Both the position numbers and the translations under genes were made by a program. From positions 1,181,534 to 1,245,533 of the forward strand of contig NZ_SOBT01000008.1 of the NCBI RefSeq assembly GCF_004364935.1: DNA of 64,000 nt. The letters are read 5' to 3'. The notes beneath the pieces are model-generated. The model searched no databases. It saw only the letters and a program-made list of their open reading frames with translations, and was not told the DNA's origin. The DNA is from Panacagrimonas perspica. Lineage in GTDB: Bacteria > Pseudomonadota > Gammaproteobacteria > Nevskiales > Nevskiaceae. Positions 7,181 through 16,483 of the stretch are shown here, one piece after another; the stretch's first letter is position 1; each line of letters begins with the position of its first letter.

Positions 7181-9913
7181 TCAGAAGCGCAACGTCACCT
7201 GGCCGAGCACCGAGAACGGGCGCATCGGCTGCAGGAACTCGGGAGCCGTCGCGCCCGCCAGCGCGTTGACGAAGTTCTCTTCGTCGGTGAGGTTGGAAAG
7301 CAGCACGCCCACTTCCCAGGCCGGCTGGCGGTAGCTCAGGTTGAGATCCACGTTGAACGACGACGGCACCTTCACGCGGTGATCCAGATGCGTGTACCAG
7401 TCGCTCGTCCACCAGCCGGACAACTCGCCGCCGAAGCCGGAGTCGTGGCGATAGCTCACGAAGGCCGACGTCGAGTACTCCGGAAGTCCGGCCGCCTTGA
7501 AGTCGCCGGCCGGGCGCTGGTTGAGCACGTTGCTGTCGCCGAATACGGTGGCGTTGTCCGGGACGAAGCCGACCGGCGAGAAGCTGAAGCTGGTCACGCC
7601 GTTGATTTTCGCTTCTACCTTCGACAGGTTCAGGCCGGCCGCGATCTGGCGCGTCGGCTGGTAGCGCAGCGAGGCCTCGTAGCCTTCGAACTTGAAGCGG
7701 TTGATCAGCGTCTCGCCCGCCGCGTTCTGGCTGGCGATGTCGCGTTGCTGCTTGTAGCCGGCGAGCGTGGCGAACAGCTGGTTCGGAATCACGTCGTACT
7801 TGATCCCGACTTCCTGCATCTCGGTGTCGTTCTTGAAGTTGTTGGCGTTCAACTTCCAGACCCCGCCTGCCGTCCCTGCGGCCGCGCCGGTCGGCACCGC
7901 CGGCGTCGTGCTGTTGCCGGTGCTGAACGTCAGCGTGTTGTCCGACGTGAAATACAGCGTCACGTTGGACACCGGCTTCCAGTACGGGCTGACCTGGAAC
8001 GCGGTAAGGCGGAAGCGGCCGCTGTCGGAGCGCTCGGTGTTGGCCACGCCGTCCGGATGCAGCGGGTTCTCCGCCTTGGCGCTGACGAAGCTGCGGCTGC
8101 CGCCGACATTCAGGCCGAACTGTTCGCCCAGCGTGAAGTTGTGCTGCGTGAACAGGCTGGTCGTTTCGGTTTCATAGGCGTAGCTGCGGCCGGGCAGCAG
8201 TTCCGCGTACAGGTTCTCGCGCACCGGGTACGCCGGCGGCAGGTTGACGTAGCCGAAGTACGGCGAGTTCTGCGGCACGCCGGGCGTGCCTCTCCAGGCA
8301 CCGGATCCACCCGCGGCATTGGCATTGGGGTTCTGGCCCGGCGCCGTGCCGCGCTGGTTGAACAAGCCGTAGATGTAGCCGGGATACTTGTTGTCCGGGT
8401 CCTGGGTGAGGTCGAACATGTTGATCAGGAAGTTCACGTTCGAGCTGAGTCGGTTCTCGTCCTCGCGACGCCACGACCCACCGGTGTTGCTGCCGTGCTG
8501 CACCGGCTGTCCGAACAGCGTGAACTCGCGGCGCAGGCGCGCCTCGAGCCGGTGCTCGAAGATGCTCGTGTCCCACGAACCCAGGAACGTGCCGACCGAG
8601 TTCAGATAATCGTGGTTGTCCTGGAGCAGCGTGGAGTTGACCAGCGAGAACGTCGGCGAGACGTCCCAGGCCACGTTCAACTGCGTGCTGAGACGTCGTG
8701 CGGCGTTCTTGTCGGCGGCACGCCCCGACTCGTTCGGATCGATCGACGCCAGCCCGTTGCCCTGCAGCGAGGGGTCGTAGACGAAGCCCAGCAGCGTTCC
8801 GGCGGTCGCCGCGGTCGCGCCGGGGCGCGTGGCGAGGGGCTGGATCGGGCCGGCCGTGTACTGCGTGTACGCATAGCGGCCGTCGGTGTTGCGCACCGGC
8901 GTGCGGACCTGCCAGCCGGTCACCGGCGACGTCGGATCGCCGGACTGGAACACCGGTGACCAGGTCACCGTTCCACCGTTGCCGTCGGGACCGCGCAGGA
9001 TCGGCGTCGCGCGGCCGGCCGAGTAATCCTGGCCGTAGCTGTCGACCAGGTCCTGCGTCTGGCGATTCCAGCCGTGCGTGACGTTGAAGTTGTAGTAGTC
9101 GTCGTAGCTGCCGTTCCATTCGACGCGAACGTTGGACTTCGGCACCCAGCTCACGGCGGCGAAGAACGCGTCGAAATTGTTCTTGACGTTGTCGTAGTAG
9201 TCGTCGGCCTTCTGCCGCGTGACGCTCAGTCGATACGCGAGCTTGTCGTTGATCGGACCGGTCGTGTCGAACGTCAGCCGGCTGGTGTCGTGCGAGCCGC
9301 CACCGGGCACCCAGGTACCGATCTGGCTCGTGAACTCCGAGTGCGAATCCCGGAAGTCCGGCTTCTTCGTCACGTAGTTGATGTAGCCGCCGGCGCCGCC
9401 GACCGGGCCGAACACGACCGACGAGGGACCGGCGACGATGTCGGCGCCCTCGTAGGCGTTGAGATTGGTCGGGCGTCGTTCGCTGTAGATGCGCTGGCCG
9501 TTCTGGAACAGCTCGGAGTTCTGTCCACGGATCTGCGGCGTCAGCGAGACGTTCTGGCCGCCGCCGCGCGTCAGGCCCGGCGCGTACTTCACCAGGTCGT
9601 CGGCGGAACGGATGAGATCGGTGGTGAGTTGTTCCTCGTTGATCTGCGAGATCGAACGCGGCGTATCCAGAATGCTGGCGTCGATGCCGTAGATTGACGG
9701 TGTCGGGGCCGTCGGAATGCGCGACGTCCGCGCATCGAGATTGCCTTCGACGATGATGTTCGCGACGTCGGCGTCCGCGTCATCCGTCTGCGCGTTCTGC
9801 TCCGCGACCGGCTCGACGGGCGCTTGGCTCTTTGCAGACTCCGGATAGCTCACGGACGTGACGACAGCCAAGGAGACGGCGGCGAAGCCCGTCCAAGTGG
9901 ATTGCCCAGACAT
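7181..9913 (-). CDS. TonB-dependent receptor
   Basis: A 910-residue outer-membrane receptor. It has an N-terminal signal-like segment (TGFAAVSLAVVTSVSY), a plug domain (SILDTPRSISQINEEQL through VVFGPVGGAGGYINYVTKKP, about residues 80-190), a long beta-barrel and a terminal phenylalanine (VTLRF) as recognised by the BAM machinery. The plug resembles FpvA/siderophore-type receptors, but no secretin/TonB short N-terminal signalling domain is apparent. The ATG at 9913 has GGGAG upstream. It is the first gene of the minus-strand locus, so it probably moves a large or scarce substrate across the outer membrane for the ABC importer. An iron-siderophore role is possible, but the monooxygenase neighbours favour a nutrient. 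Confidence 0.92.
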   Translation of the reverse strand: MSGQSTWTGFAAVSLAVVTSVSYPESAKSQAPVEPVAEQNAQTDDADADVANIIVEGNLDARTSRIPTAPTPSIYGIDASILDTPRSISQINEEQLTTDLIRSADDLVKYAPGLTRGGGQNVSLTPQIRGQNSELFQNGQRIYSERRPTNLNAYEGADIVAGPSSVVFGPVGGAGGYINYVTKKPDFRDSHSEFTSQIGTWVPGGGSHDTSRLTFDTTGPINDKLAYRLSVTRQKADDYYDNVKNNFDAFFAAVSWVPKSNVRVEWNGSYDDYYNFNVTHGWNRQTQDLVDSYGQDYSAGRATPILRGPDGNGGTVTWSPVFQSGDPTSPVTGWQVRTPVRNTDGRYAYTQYTAGPIQPLATRPGATAATAGTLLGFVYDPSLQGNGLASIDPNESGRAADKNAARRLSTQLNVAWDVSPTFSLVNSTLLQDNHDYLNSVGTFLGSWDTSIFEHRLEARLRREFTLFGQPVQHGSNTGGSWRREDENRLSSNVNFLINMFDLTQDPDNKYPGYIYGLFNQRGTAPGQNPNANAAGGSGAWRGTPGVPQNSPYFGYVNLPPAYPVRENLYAELLPGRSYAYETETTSLFTQHNFTLGEQFGLNVGGSRSFVSAKAENPLHPDGVANTERSDSGRFRLTAFQVSPYWKPVSNVTLYFTSDNTLTFSTGNSTTPAVPTGAAAGTAGGVWKLNANNFKNDTEMQEVGIKYDVIPNQLFATLAGYKQQRDIASQNAAGETLINRFKFEGYEASLRYQPTRQIAAGLNLSKVEAKINGVTSFSFSPVGFVPDNATVFGDSNVLNQRPAGDFKAAGLPEYSTSAFVSYRHDSGFGGELSGWWTSDWYTHLDHRVKVPSSFNVDLNLSYRQPAWEVGVLLSNLTDEENFVNALAGATAPEFLQPMRPFSVLGQVTLRF

Positions 9914-10416
9914 GTTGTTGTTCGACTCCCAGTGGTGAGGGACATCGAAGACCGATTGGCCTTCGTCTGTCCGTCGCCGCTCGGGTGCACCATCCATGCC
10001 AAACGGATGCGCCTTTTCGTTTGGCTACTGGAGCTGCGTTTTATGCTGGATTTCAGCCTTTTTGCCGGTTTCCGCGCAGCGTTCGCTCTCGGGTCTGCTG
10101 CGGAATCATCACCGCATAAAGTCATTCCAGAAACTGCTTGAGCGATCGCGTTTCGCGGCGTCGCGAAGTCGCAGGACGGTGTTGAGAAAGCAACAGTGCG
10201 GCACGCCTGCGACTCCAACCTGCGCGCTGGCAAGCAATGCGAAAGATGTTGTCGATCGTTGAGCGTCGTTCGCGCTTCGTGGCATGCCGGTTGCGAGGGC
10301 CGAGTCCGGCACGTCGGACGAACCTGCATTGCGTCCGCAACGCGCGGCGATGTCGAGCCACCTGTCGATCGCTTCGATGCCGCGACCTACTTCACCTTCA
10401 TCACCGGACCCGACTC
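9914..10416. other. divergent intergenic region, no gene seen
   Basis: This 503-bp space separates the receptor gene (minus) from the aldolase-like gene (plus) and must hold both promoters. Short open frames on both strands have arginine- and serine-rich translations without recognisable domains. A stretch TTGGCT with TATGCT 15 bases later (about 10020-10046, plus strand) looks weakly promoter-like. I see no convincing operator or RNA structure. Confidence 0.4.
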
Positions 10417-11103
10417 ATGAACCAATTGACCCAGCCGCAACTCGATCTCGCCACCTACGTCGACGAGGCGCGCAGCGACGCCGTGCACGCCTTCAACTTC
10501 CTGAAAGAATCGCAGACGCTGTCTGCCAGCCTGACCTTCTCGGTCGTCCATCGCGTCCCGGGCACCGACACCTTGCTGACCGTGCGCTTCCCGCAGCCGT
10601 GGGCGAGGAATCACGAACCGAAGATCAGCTTCTCCAGTTTCTCGGAGCAGAAGGATCACATCCTGCACGAGGCTCGTTTGGAGGCTGACACCTTCATTCA
10701 CGCGCACACGCCGTATCTGTCGGCGTGGTCGCTGGCGCAGAAGCCCTTCCCCATCCTCTACGTCGCCGCGCAGCGTCATCTGCTCGCCCGCGAGATCCCG
10801 AATCATCTCGACAGGACGCGCAGCGTTCTGGACACGGTTCGCGAACGGCTCGACAAGTGGCCCGATCTGGCGCCGCCGCCGGGACAGCTCGAATCCAACG
10901 GAGGCGGGAATTTCTGGGGCAAGGGCATCCTCTGGACCGCCCAGCTCATCCTGCTGATCGAAGAAGCCGCCCGATACCAGGCCATCGCCGAGCAGATCGG
11001 CGGCGCCAAGTTCTACACACCCGGCGCGTTGAACGTGCAGTGGAGCCGCACGGGCCTGGCCGAAAAGGCGAAGGCCTTTCCGCGCGACTACGCTCCGGTC
11101 TGA
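10417..11103 (+). CDS. class II aldolase/adducin-like protein
   Basis: A 228-residue protein resembling the class II aldolase/adducin fold. The metal-binding pair is probably His95 and His97 in FIHAHTPYL, and the C-terminal half has NGGGNFWGKGILWTAQLILL, a pattern I associate with this aldolase-like group. The ATG at 10417 was chosen because it begins the compact domain; the frame is open upstream but the extension is basic and low-quality. No partner enzyme is adjacent: the next gene downstream is on the opposite strand. It may be a metal-dependent lyase or epimerase acting on a sugar or hydroxy-ketone; substrate unknown. Confidence 0.7.
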   Translation: MNQLTQPQLDLATYVDEARSDAVHAFNFLKESQTLSASLTFSVVHRVPGTDTLLTVRFPQPWARNHEPKISFSSFSEQKDHILHEARLEADTFIHAHTPYLSAWSLAQKPFPILYVAAQRHLLAREIPNHLDRTRSVLDTVRERLDKWPDLAPPPGQLESNGGGNFWGKGILWTAQLILLIEEAARYQAIAEQIGGAKFYTPGALNVQWSRTGLAEKAKAFPRDYAPV

Positions 11104-11272
11104 CGGCATCGCGCGGTGAGGCGAGGTCCGTGACGTCTTGCCGGACCTGCACGCCACAAGACGGGACTGCCGGGCGCAGTCCCGTCTCGACCGCCGAGTG
11201 CTTGCGTTCGTGTGGTTGTGGAACGTGCCACTGAACTGACGACGGCTGATGCTTTCCGGCGGAGGCGGCGCC

Positions 11273-11410
11273 ATGGCGAAGCTGGAAAGCAGGAAGCGCT
11301 GTCACTGCGGCAGCGGGAAGAAGTCCTCCCCGCGTGCCGGCGACTCGCTTGGCCGAGATGCCTGCATCCGTGATATCAACACCGAACGCAGCCAGAACGT
11401 CAGCGCCTAA
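11273..11410 (+). CDS. possible 45-residue protein with SEC-C-like zinc knuckle half
   Basis: A small frame with an ATG at 11273 preceded by GGCGGAGGCGGCGCC, a good ribosome site. It encodes 45 residues including RCHCGSGKKSS near the N terminus. SEC-C motifs read roughly CxCGSGKKxKxCC, so the first Cys pair and the GSGKK are present but the closing CC is missing; one later Cys (residue 31) remains. The last four bases overlap the end of the convergent PQQ dehydrogenase gene. It may be a small metal-binding protein, a decayed SEC-C gene end or chance. Confidence 0.35.
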   Translation: MAKLESRKRCHCGSGKKSSPRAGDSLGRDACIRDINTERSQNVSA

Positions 11411-13521
11411 TCGGCCGCTGCCTTGTCAGTCTCTTTGGTTCCGATTTCCGCCCGCTGGCGAATGAAGTTCTGCAGGGCGTTCAGATCCTCGTCGCGCAAG
11501 TCCGAGAACTTCGGCATTCCGTACGGCTGCACTTTCGCGCCTCCGACGACCACGGCTTTGAACGCATCGAAAGAAAGCGGAATGGGTGACGCGCGAAGGT
11601 CGGGTGCATAACCACCGGATACGGCGCCGGACCCATGGCACCACACGCACTGTCCGACGTAGAGATCGCGTCCACGGTCCGCGAGTTTCGCATCCGGCTT
11701 GACGTCTGGCGGCACGAGCGGCTTGGGAATCAAGGGGTCGCCGACCTTGGGCATCGGCGCTTTGGCATCCAACGCGAATGTATAGAGCTGGCGCGTCTGA
11801 GCGCCATAACTCCAACCGAATTGAGCCATTGCCGAGCCACCGGCAACCGATGAGCCGGCCCCACCAAATCCGACCAGCAGCGACACGTACTGCTTGCCGC
11901 CGACCTCGTAGGTGATCGGCGGCGCGCTGATCCCGCTGCCGACGTTCACACTCCACAGCTTGGTCCCATTACGCGCGTCGTAAGCGGCGAACTCGCCGGT
12001 GACACCGCCCTGGAAAACAACGTCGCCCGCCGTAACCATCGTCCCGGCATTCAGAAATTCCTGCTGCGGCACTTCCCAGGCCTTGGACTGCTTGACCGGG
12101 TCCCATGCCAGCAAGCTCGAGTGGGCGACATTCCTGGGTACGTCGTCCCCGAATCCCACGCCGACACCGGGATCGAAATTGAAATACGGCGAACGCCAGT
12201 CGACCATGCGGACTTCCTTGTCGTTGTACAACGCCGGCATCTCCTGCTTGGGGATGTACACGAATCCCGTGCGCGGGCTGTACGACATGGCGTGCCAGCT
12301 GTGCGCACCAAACGGGCTGGGATAGATCAGCTCTTCGCCATCTTCGTACCGTGCGCCCGGAGCTTCGATGGGTCGGCCGGTCTTCGGATCTATCCCGGTC
12401 GCCCAGTTCGCCTGGGCGAACTTCTCGGCGGTGAGCAGCTTGCCGTTCGCTCGATTCAGCACGTAGAAGAAGCCATTCTTCGGCGCATGCAACGCCGCTT
12501 TGACTTTCTTGCCGTTGAGGTCGAGGTCTGCGAGCACGATGTCCATGCTCGAGTTGTAGTCCCAGGTCTCGCCTGGTGTGGTCTGGTAATGCCACTTGTA
12601 CTTCCCCGTGTCGGCGTCCAGCGCGACGACCGAGCACAGGAACAGGTTGTCGCCGCCGCCGGGACTGCGCACCTTCCGATTCCACGGTGAGCCATTCCCG
12701 GTTCCGAACAACACCTGGTTGAACTCGGGATCGTAGGTGATGCCATTCCATACGTTGCCGCCGCCGCCGAACTTCCACCACTCCCCTGTCCAGGTCCTGG
12801 CGGCCATTTCCTGCGAGGGATCCTCGAACCCATCGGCCGGATTGCCGGGCACGACGTACCAGCGCCAGGCCAGCTTCCCGGTCGTGATGTGATAGGCGCT
12901 GACATATCCACGTGCGGCGCCGTGTTCCGTTCCGCCATTTCCAACGAACACGAGGCCGCGAAAGACCTTGGGGTGACCGGAAATGTAGAGCGGCTTGCCC
13001 GGATCGGTGGTCTGCGTGGACCAGCGCATCTTTCCGGTCTTGGCATCCAGCGCGATCAGCCGGCCATCGACCGTGGCGATCACGACGACGCCCTTCCAGT
13101 ACGCCAGACCGCGACTGGAGTCCCACATGTTTCGCAGACGCTCGCCGGCATGCTCGATCGCCTTTGGATCGAACTCCCACAACAGCTTGCCGGTCTTCGC
13201 GTCGACGGCGCGCGCCACGCTCCAGCTGCCGGTGAAGTACAGGACGCCGTCGACCACCAACGGCGTACTCAGCAGGGAATGGTCCCGAGGCAATGCCATT
13301 GACCACTCGAGACCGAGCCTTCTTGCCGAGTCGGTGTTGACCTGCGTCAGCGGGCTGTAGCGCTGTTCATAGAAATTGCGGCCGTACGCAAGCCAGTTCT
13401 TCCCCTGCGATTGATCGCTCAGTGCCTTGGCGTCCACCACCGTGGCAGATGGGACGGCCGGTGATGCCAGCGACATCAAGAGCCCCAGGCCTGCGAACAA
13501 CGCACGTACGATCGTTTTCAT
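11407..13521 (-). CDS. PQQ-dependent alcohol dehydrogenase with C-terminal cytochrome c (quinohaemoprotein)
   Basis: A 704-residue periplasmic enzyme that should oxidise an alcohol using PQQ, passing electrons to its own haem. It has an N-terminal signal peptide (MKTIVRALFAGLGLLMSLAS), an eight-bladed propeller with repeated LIALDAKTGK-type tryptophan-docking motifs, the catalytic Asp region TWDYNSS, and a C-terminal haem site CVWCH near residue 625 with a distal methionine in PYGMPKF. The vicinal Cys-Cys seen in methanol/ethanol dehydrogenases is replaced by MWDSSRG near residue 133. The ATG follows GGAGGAGAT. No PQQ biosynthesis genes are in the window. It sits upstream of no other minus gene, so it is probably monocistronic. 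Confidence 0.92.
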   Translation of the reverse strand: MKTIVRALFAGLGLLMSLASPAVPSATVVDAKALSDQSQGKNWLAYGRNFYEQRYSPLTQVNTDSARRLGLEWSMALPRDHSLLSTPLVVDGVLYFTGSWSVARAVDAKTGKLLWEFDPKAIEHAGERLRNMWDSSRGLAYWKGVVVIATVDGRLIALDAKTGKMRWSTQTTDPGKPLYISGHPKVFRGLVFVGNGGTEHGAARGYVSAYHITTGKLAWRWYVVPGNPADGFEDPSQEMAARTWTGEWWKFGGGGNVWNGITYDPEFNQVLFGTGNGSPWNRKVRSPGGGDNLFLCSVVALDADTGKYKWHYQTTPGETWDYNSSMDIVLADLDLNGKKVKAALHAPKNGFFYVLNRANGKLLTAEKFAQANWATGIDPKTGRPIEAPGARYEDGEELIYPSPFGAHSWHAMSYSPRTGFVYIPKQEMPALYNDKEVRMVDWRSPYFNFDPGVGVGFGDDVPRNVAHSSLLAWDPVKQSKAWEVPQQEFLNAGTMVTAGDVVFQGGVTGEFAAYDARNGTKLWSVNVGSGISAPPITYEVGGKQYVSLLVGFGGAGSSVAGGSAMAQFGWSYGAQTRQLYTFALDAKAPMPKVGDPLIPKPLVPPDVKPDAKLADRGRDLYVGQCVWCHGSGAVSGGYAPDLRASPIPLSFDAFKAVVVGGAKVQPYGMPKFSDLRDEDLNALQNFIRQRAEIGTKETDKAAAD

Positions 13522-13723
13522 ATCTCCTCCAGAGATGAATCCGCTGGCGCCTCCGCGGCGCCAGCCGGATGGGTGTGCTTGATCCAGAGAAGGCGACGTG
13601 TGCCGTCAAGCGGCGTCGGCGCGCACCGGTTTCCCCGTCGCGCAACGGCGTCCGTCCGGATCGCGCAGCCGCGAGGTCGCGTACTGCCCGAAGCATTCCC
13701 GGACCCTCTCCTACGGCACGCCG

Positions 13724-14362
13724 TCAGCGACTTGCGACAGCGCTGGGGCGCGCAGACACCTGTGCATGCCACCGCTCGAGCGATGTGCAGGCGGGGGGAA
13801 TCTCGAAACCGTTGAATGTGGCGAAATCGACTGCGCAGAGGGCGGTGATGTCGGCAACGGTGAAACGCGGCCCGGCAACCCAAGTCGTCTCTTGAAGCTG
13901 GCGATCGAACTTGCTGAAGAATCGGGCGACGCGTCCCTTTCCGCGATCGATCAGCTGAGGTATCTGGGGAACGGTCTCCAGCGTGCCGGGAAGGCCGCGA
14001 TCGACGAAGTCGGGATGCGAATTCCGAAAGACCTCGGCGACGCCGATCATGCCTTCGTCGTAGGCCCGTCGCTCCCACATCTCGATGGTTCCCTTCTCGA
14101 GAGCGTTGCGACCCATCAGGTTCGACTCGGGATACTGGTCCTCGAGATAGCGACAGATCGCCATCGCCTCGCCGATGCGGGCGCCGTCATCGGTCTCCAG
14201 CATGGGGACCATGGCATGGGGCCACGTATCGACGTAGGACGGTGTCAGCTTCAATCCATCGCCGATGACTTCTTCGATGCTGGGAAGGTCCAGGCCTTTC
14301 TCGAGCACGAACATGCGGACGCGACGGCAGTTCGGCGCGAACTGCCAGTTGTAGAGCTTCAT
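13724..14362 (-). CDS. glutathione S-transferase family protein
   Basis: A 212-residue two-domain GST. The N-terminal thioredoxin-like domain begins MKLYNWQFAPNCRRVRMF, has the cis-proline region MVPMLE and the glutathione-contact GEAMAICRYLEDQYP; the helical C-terminal domain carries FTVADITALCAVDF, the N-capping box signature. The catalytic residue is probably the Asn/Cys area near residues 11-12 rather than a tyrosine. It lies 18 bp downstream of the enoyl-CoA hydratase-like gene and is likely co-transcribed with it. The role may be detoxification or a glutathione-dependent step in catabolism of an aromatic or halogenated compound. Confidence 0.9.
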   Translation of the reverse strand: MKLYNWQFAPNCRRVRMFVLEKGLDLPSIEEVIGDGLKLTPSYVDTWPHAMVPMLETDDGARIGEAMAICRYLEDQYPESNLMGRNALEKGTIEMWERRAYDEGMIGVAEVFRNSHPDFVDRGLPGTLETVPQIPQLIDRGKGRVARFFSKFDRQLQETTWVAGPRFTVADITALCAVDFATFNGFEIPPACTSLERWHAQVSARPSAVASR

Positions 14363-14380
14363 ACGCTGACCTCCGAGGGG

Positions 14381-15160
14381 CTACTTCGAGGACTGTCGAC
14401 GTGCGAGATCGACAGCGGTAAGACCCTCCAAGGCCAAACCGTGACCGAGGCCTTCCAGAAGGAGTCGTTTGAGACGCTGGGTGAGGGCTTGGCGGGTGTA
14501 CCGGAGATTGAGCGTGGGTTGGCTGGCGAGGTGCTTCGCGACCGCTGCGGCCCGTCCGTCGAGATCCTGTTGCGCCACCAGTTCATGAACGACACCCAGC
14601 GACTGGGCGGTCTCGGCCGCCATGACTTCCTGCATCCACAGGAAATAGCGTGCGCGCGATGCGCCCAGCGCCTCGGTCCAAAGGACATGCATGCCGTCGC
14701 CCGGCACGATCCCGAACGCCAGGTGCGGTCGATCGCAGAACGACACCTGGGGCGTTGCCAGGACAATGTCGTGGGTGAGGATCCATTCCGAATGCAGATG
14801 CGCAGGCCCGTTTACGGCGCTGACGATCGGCATGTCGAGGTCCAGCATCGAGACCAATGCCTTGCGGACGTTCCGCGATACGGCGTCCCAGCGATTCGGG
14901 TTCCCGACATCGCCAAAGCTGGCGAAGTCCGGCCCGCTCATCCATTCGGTACCCGTCCCGGTCCAAATCAGCACGCGGTTGTCGGGATCGCTGCCGATCC
15001 GGTGCAGCGCCTCGACGCATTGCGCCACGAACGGCAGGCTGAATACGCAGGGACCTCCGCGTGTATGCATGCGGACGGTCAGGACGCCGTCCGACTCGTC
15101 GCGATCGATCTTCAGCTGATCGAAGGCATCGAAATACTCGGGCCGTTGCTTGTTCGTCAC
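14381..15160 (-). CDS. enoyl-CoA hydratase/isomerase family protein
   Basis: A 259-residue crotonase-fold protein. The oxyanion-hole region is TEWMSGPDFASFGD and the second part NGPAHLHSEWILTHDIVLA replaces the usual glycine-rich AxGGG loop, so it is a divergent member whose reaction is unclear. The GTG at 15160 is preferred because GGGGAG lies 6 bases before it; the frame extends 12 codons further to a TTG without a ribosome site. It is first in a probable two-gene operon with the GST and is divergent from the LysR gene at 15398, which may control it. It could be a hydratase, isomerase or C-C hydrolase. Confidence 0.85.
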   Translation of the reverse strand: MTNKQRPEYFDAFDQLKIDRDESDGVLTVRMHTRGGPCVFSLPFVAQCVEALHRIGSDPDNRVLIWTGTGTEWMSGPDFASFGDVGNPNRWDAVSRNVRKALVSMLDLDMPIVSAVNGPAHLHSEWILTHDIVLATPQVSFCDRPHLAFGIVPGDGMHVLWTEALGASRARYFLWMQEVMAAETAQSLGVVHELVAQQDLDGRAAAVAKHLASQPTLNLRYTRQALTQRLKRLLLEGLGHGLALEGLTAVDLARRQSSK

Positions 15161-15397
15161 ATCTGTCTCCCCTTTGGTCTGCTTCAGTAGGTCCAAGCTT
15201 CGGTAAACGGTCTCAGCGCGATCTCATTGCTCCACACCACTGGGGCTGCTGGGGTCGCTTGATCGCGCTCTTCCTTTCGTTATTTTTCTTGTCGACGACT
15301 TTGCGAGTCGATTGTGACCCTGCAACCGTCTCGGGTGAGAGAGGCGTACGCAAGAAGCGCGCTTGCGTTTGTGCAAGCCGTTTGGCAGCTTAGATCC

Positions 15398-16336
15398 ATG
15401 GACTGGAACGACCTTCGATTCGTACTGGCGATCGCACAAGGCGGGAGCCTCGCCGCCGGTGCCCGCCTCCTGGACATGAATATCTCGAGCGTCTATCGAC
15501 GGCTTGAGGGGATCGAGCAAACGCTCGGGGTCAAGCTCTTCGATCGATTACGTGATCGCTACCGCCTGACTTCGGCCGGCCAGGCACTCGCCGAAGCTGC
15601 AGAACGGATGGATGCAGAAGCCAGGGAGGCGGCGCGACGAGTCCGCGGTGCCGACGAGCGACTGGAAGGACCGCTGCGTCTGAGCACCGGCGGCGGTGTC
15701 GCCTTCCATCTGCTCCCGCGTCACCTCGCCGCCTTCACGGCCGAGTATCCGGGCATCGCGCTCGAGGTCGGAGTCACCGACGAGATCGTCGATCTCGCCC
15801 GGCGCGATGTGGATGTCGTGATCCGCGACTCGCCCCGGGCTCCCGAGCATCTGGTGGGCCGCAAGGTCGCCCGCCTCGGAATGGCTGCGTACGCGACGCA
15901 CAGTGTCCTGGCGCGATGGGGTCAAGAAGCTCCGCTGGACGCGCTTCCGTGGTTGTCGCTGGAATGTGGATTCGCTCGCCTACCCGAAGTCAAAGCTCAA
16001 CTGCGTCGCGCTTCGACATCCAGGATCAAGCTCCGCTTCGACAGCGTGGAAGCGATGCGCGCGGCGGTCGTCGAAGGCGTCGGGGTCGGGGTACTGCCCT
16101 GTTTCATCGGCGACGCGGACGTCCGGCTCGAGCGTGTGCCAGGTACCTATGCGCCGACCGATATGCACCTTTGGGTCCTGGCGCATCCCGATCTTCGACG
16201 CAGCGCACGAGTACGTGCCTTCCTCCAGTTCTTCGGGGAGCGGCTGCAAGGCGAGCGGGATCGAATTCTCGGCGTCGCGACCAAACCTCAGGCCGCGCCT
16301 CCTCGAGCGCGGAAACCCGTGCGCAGCCTGGCTTGA
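15398..16336 (+). CDS. LysR family transcriptional regulator
   Basis: A 312-residue LysR-type regulator. The N-terminal helix-turn-helix is in MDWNDLRFVLAIAQGGSL through YRRLEGIEQTLGVKLFDR, and an effector-binding domain follows (PLRLSTGGGVAFHLLPRHL onwards). ATG at 15398 begins exactly at the conserved start of the family. It is divergent from the enoyl-CoA hydratase/GST pair, the usual geometry for a LysR regulator and its target. The C-terminal 30 residues (PRARKPVRS) are basic and probably disordered. Confidence 0.92.
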   Translation: MDWNDLRFVLAIAQGGSLAAGARLLDMNISSVYRRLEGIEQTLGVKLFDRLRDRYRLTSAGQALAEAAERMDAEAREAARRVRGADERLEGPLRLSTGGGVAFHLLPRHLAAFTAEYPGIALEVGVTDEIVDLARRDVDVVIRDSPRAPEHLVGRKVARLGMAAYATHSVLARWGQEAPLDALPWLSLECGFARLPEVKAQLRRASTSRIKLRFDSVEAMRAAVVEGVGVGVLPCFIGDADVRLERVPGTYAPTDMHLWVLAHPDLRRSARVRAFLQFFGERLQGERDRILGVATKPQAAPPRARKPVRSLA

Positions 16337-16338
16337 AG

Positions 16339-16386
16339 GGCGGTTTTCGGAAGCGTCCCCGAAACGCCGAAGTCATCCGTTTTTTC
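16339..16386 (+). terminator. possible terminator after the LysR gene
   Basis: GGCGGTTTTCGG (16339-16350) can pair imperfectly with CCGAAACGCC (16359-16368), followed 12 bases later by a run of seven T (16380-16386). The gap between stem and T-tract is longer than in a strong intrinsic terminator. Confidence 0.3.
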
Positions 16387-16483
16387 TGATCGACCCACCC
16401 GCACGGTCGGCGACGCAGGCAGCGGGGATTCGCGGCTACGGAAGGATCGGCATCTCATCAGGACGACATCCGGAACGGAAATC

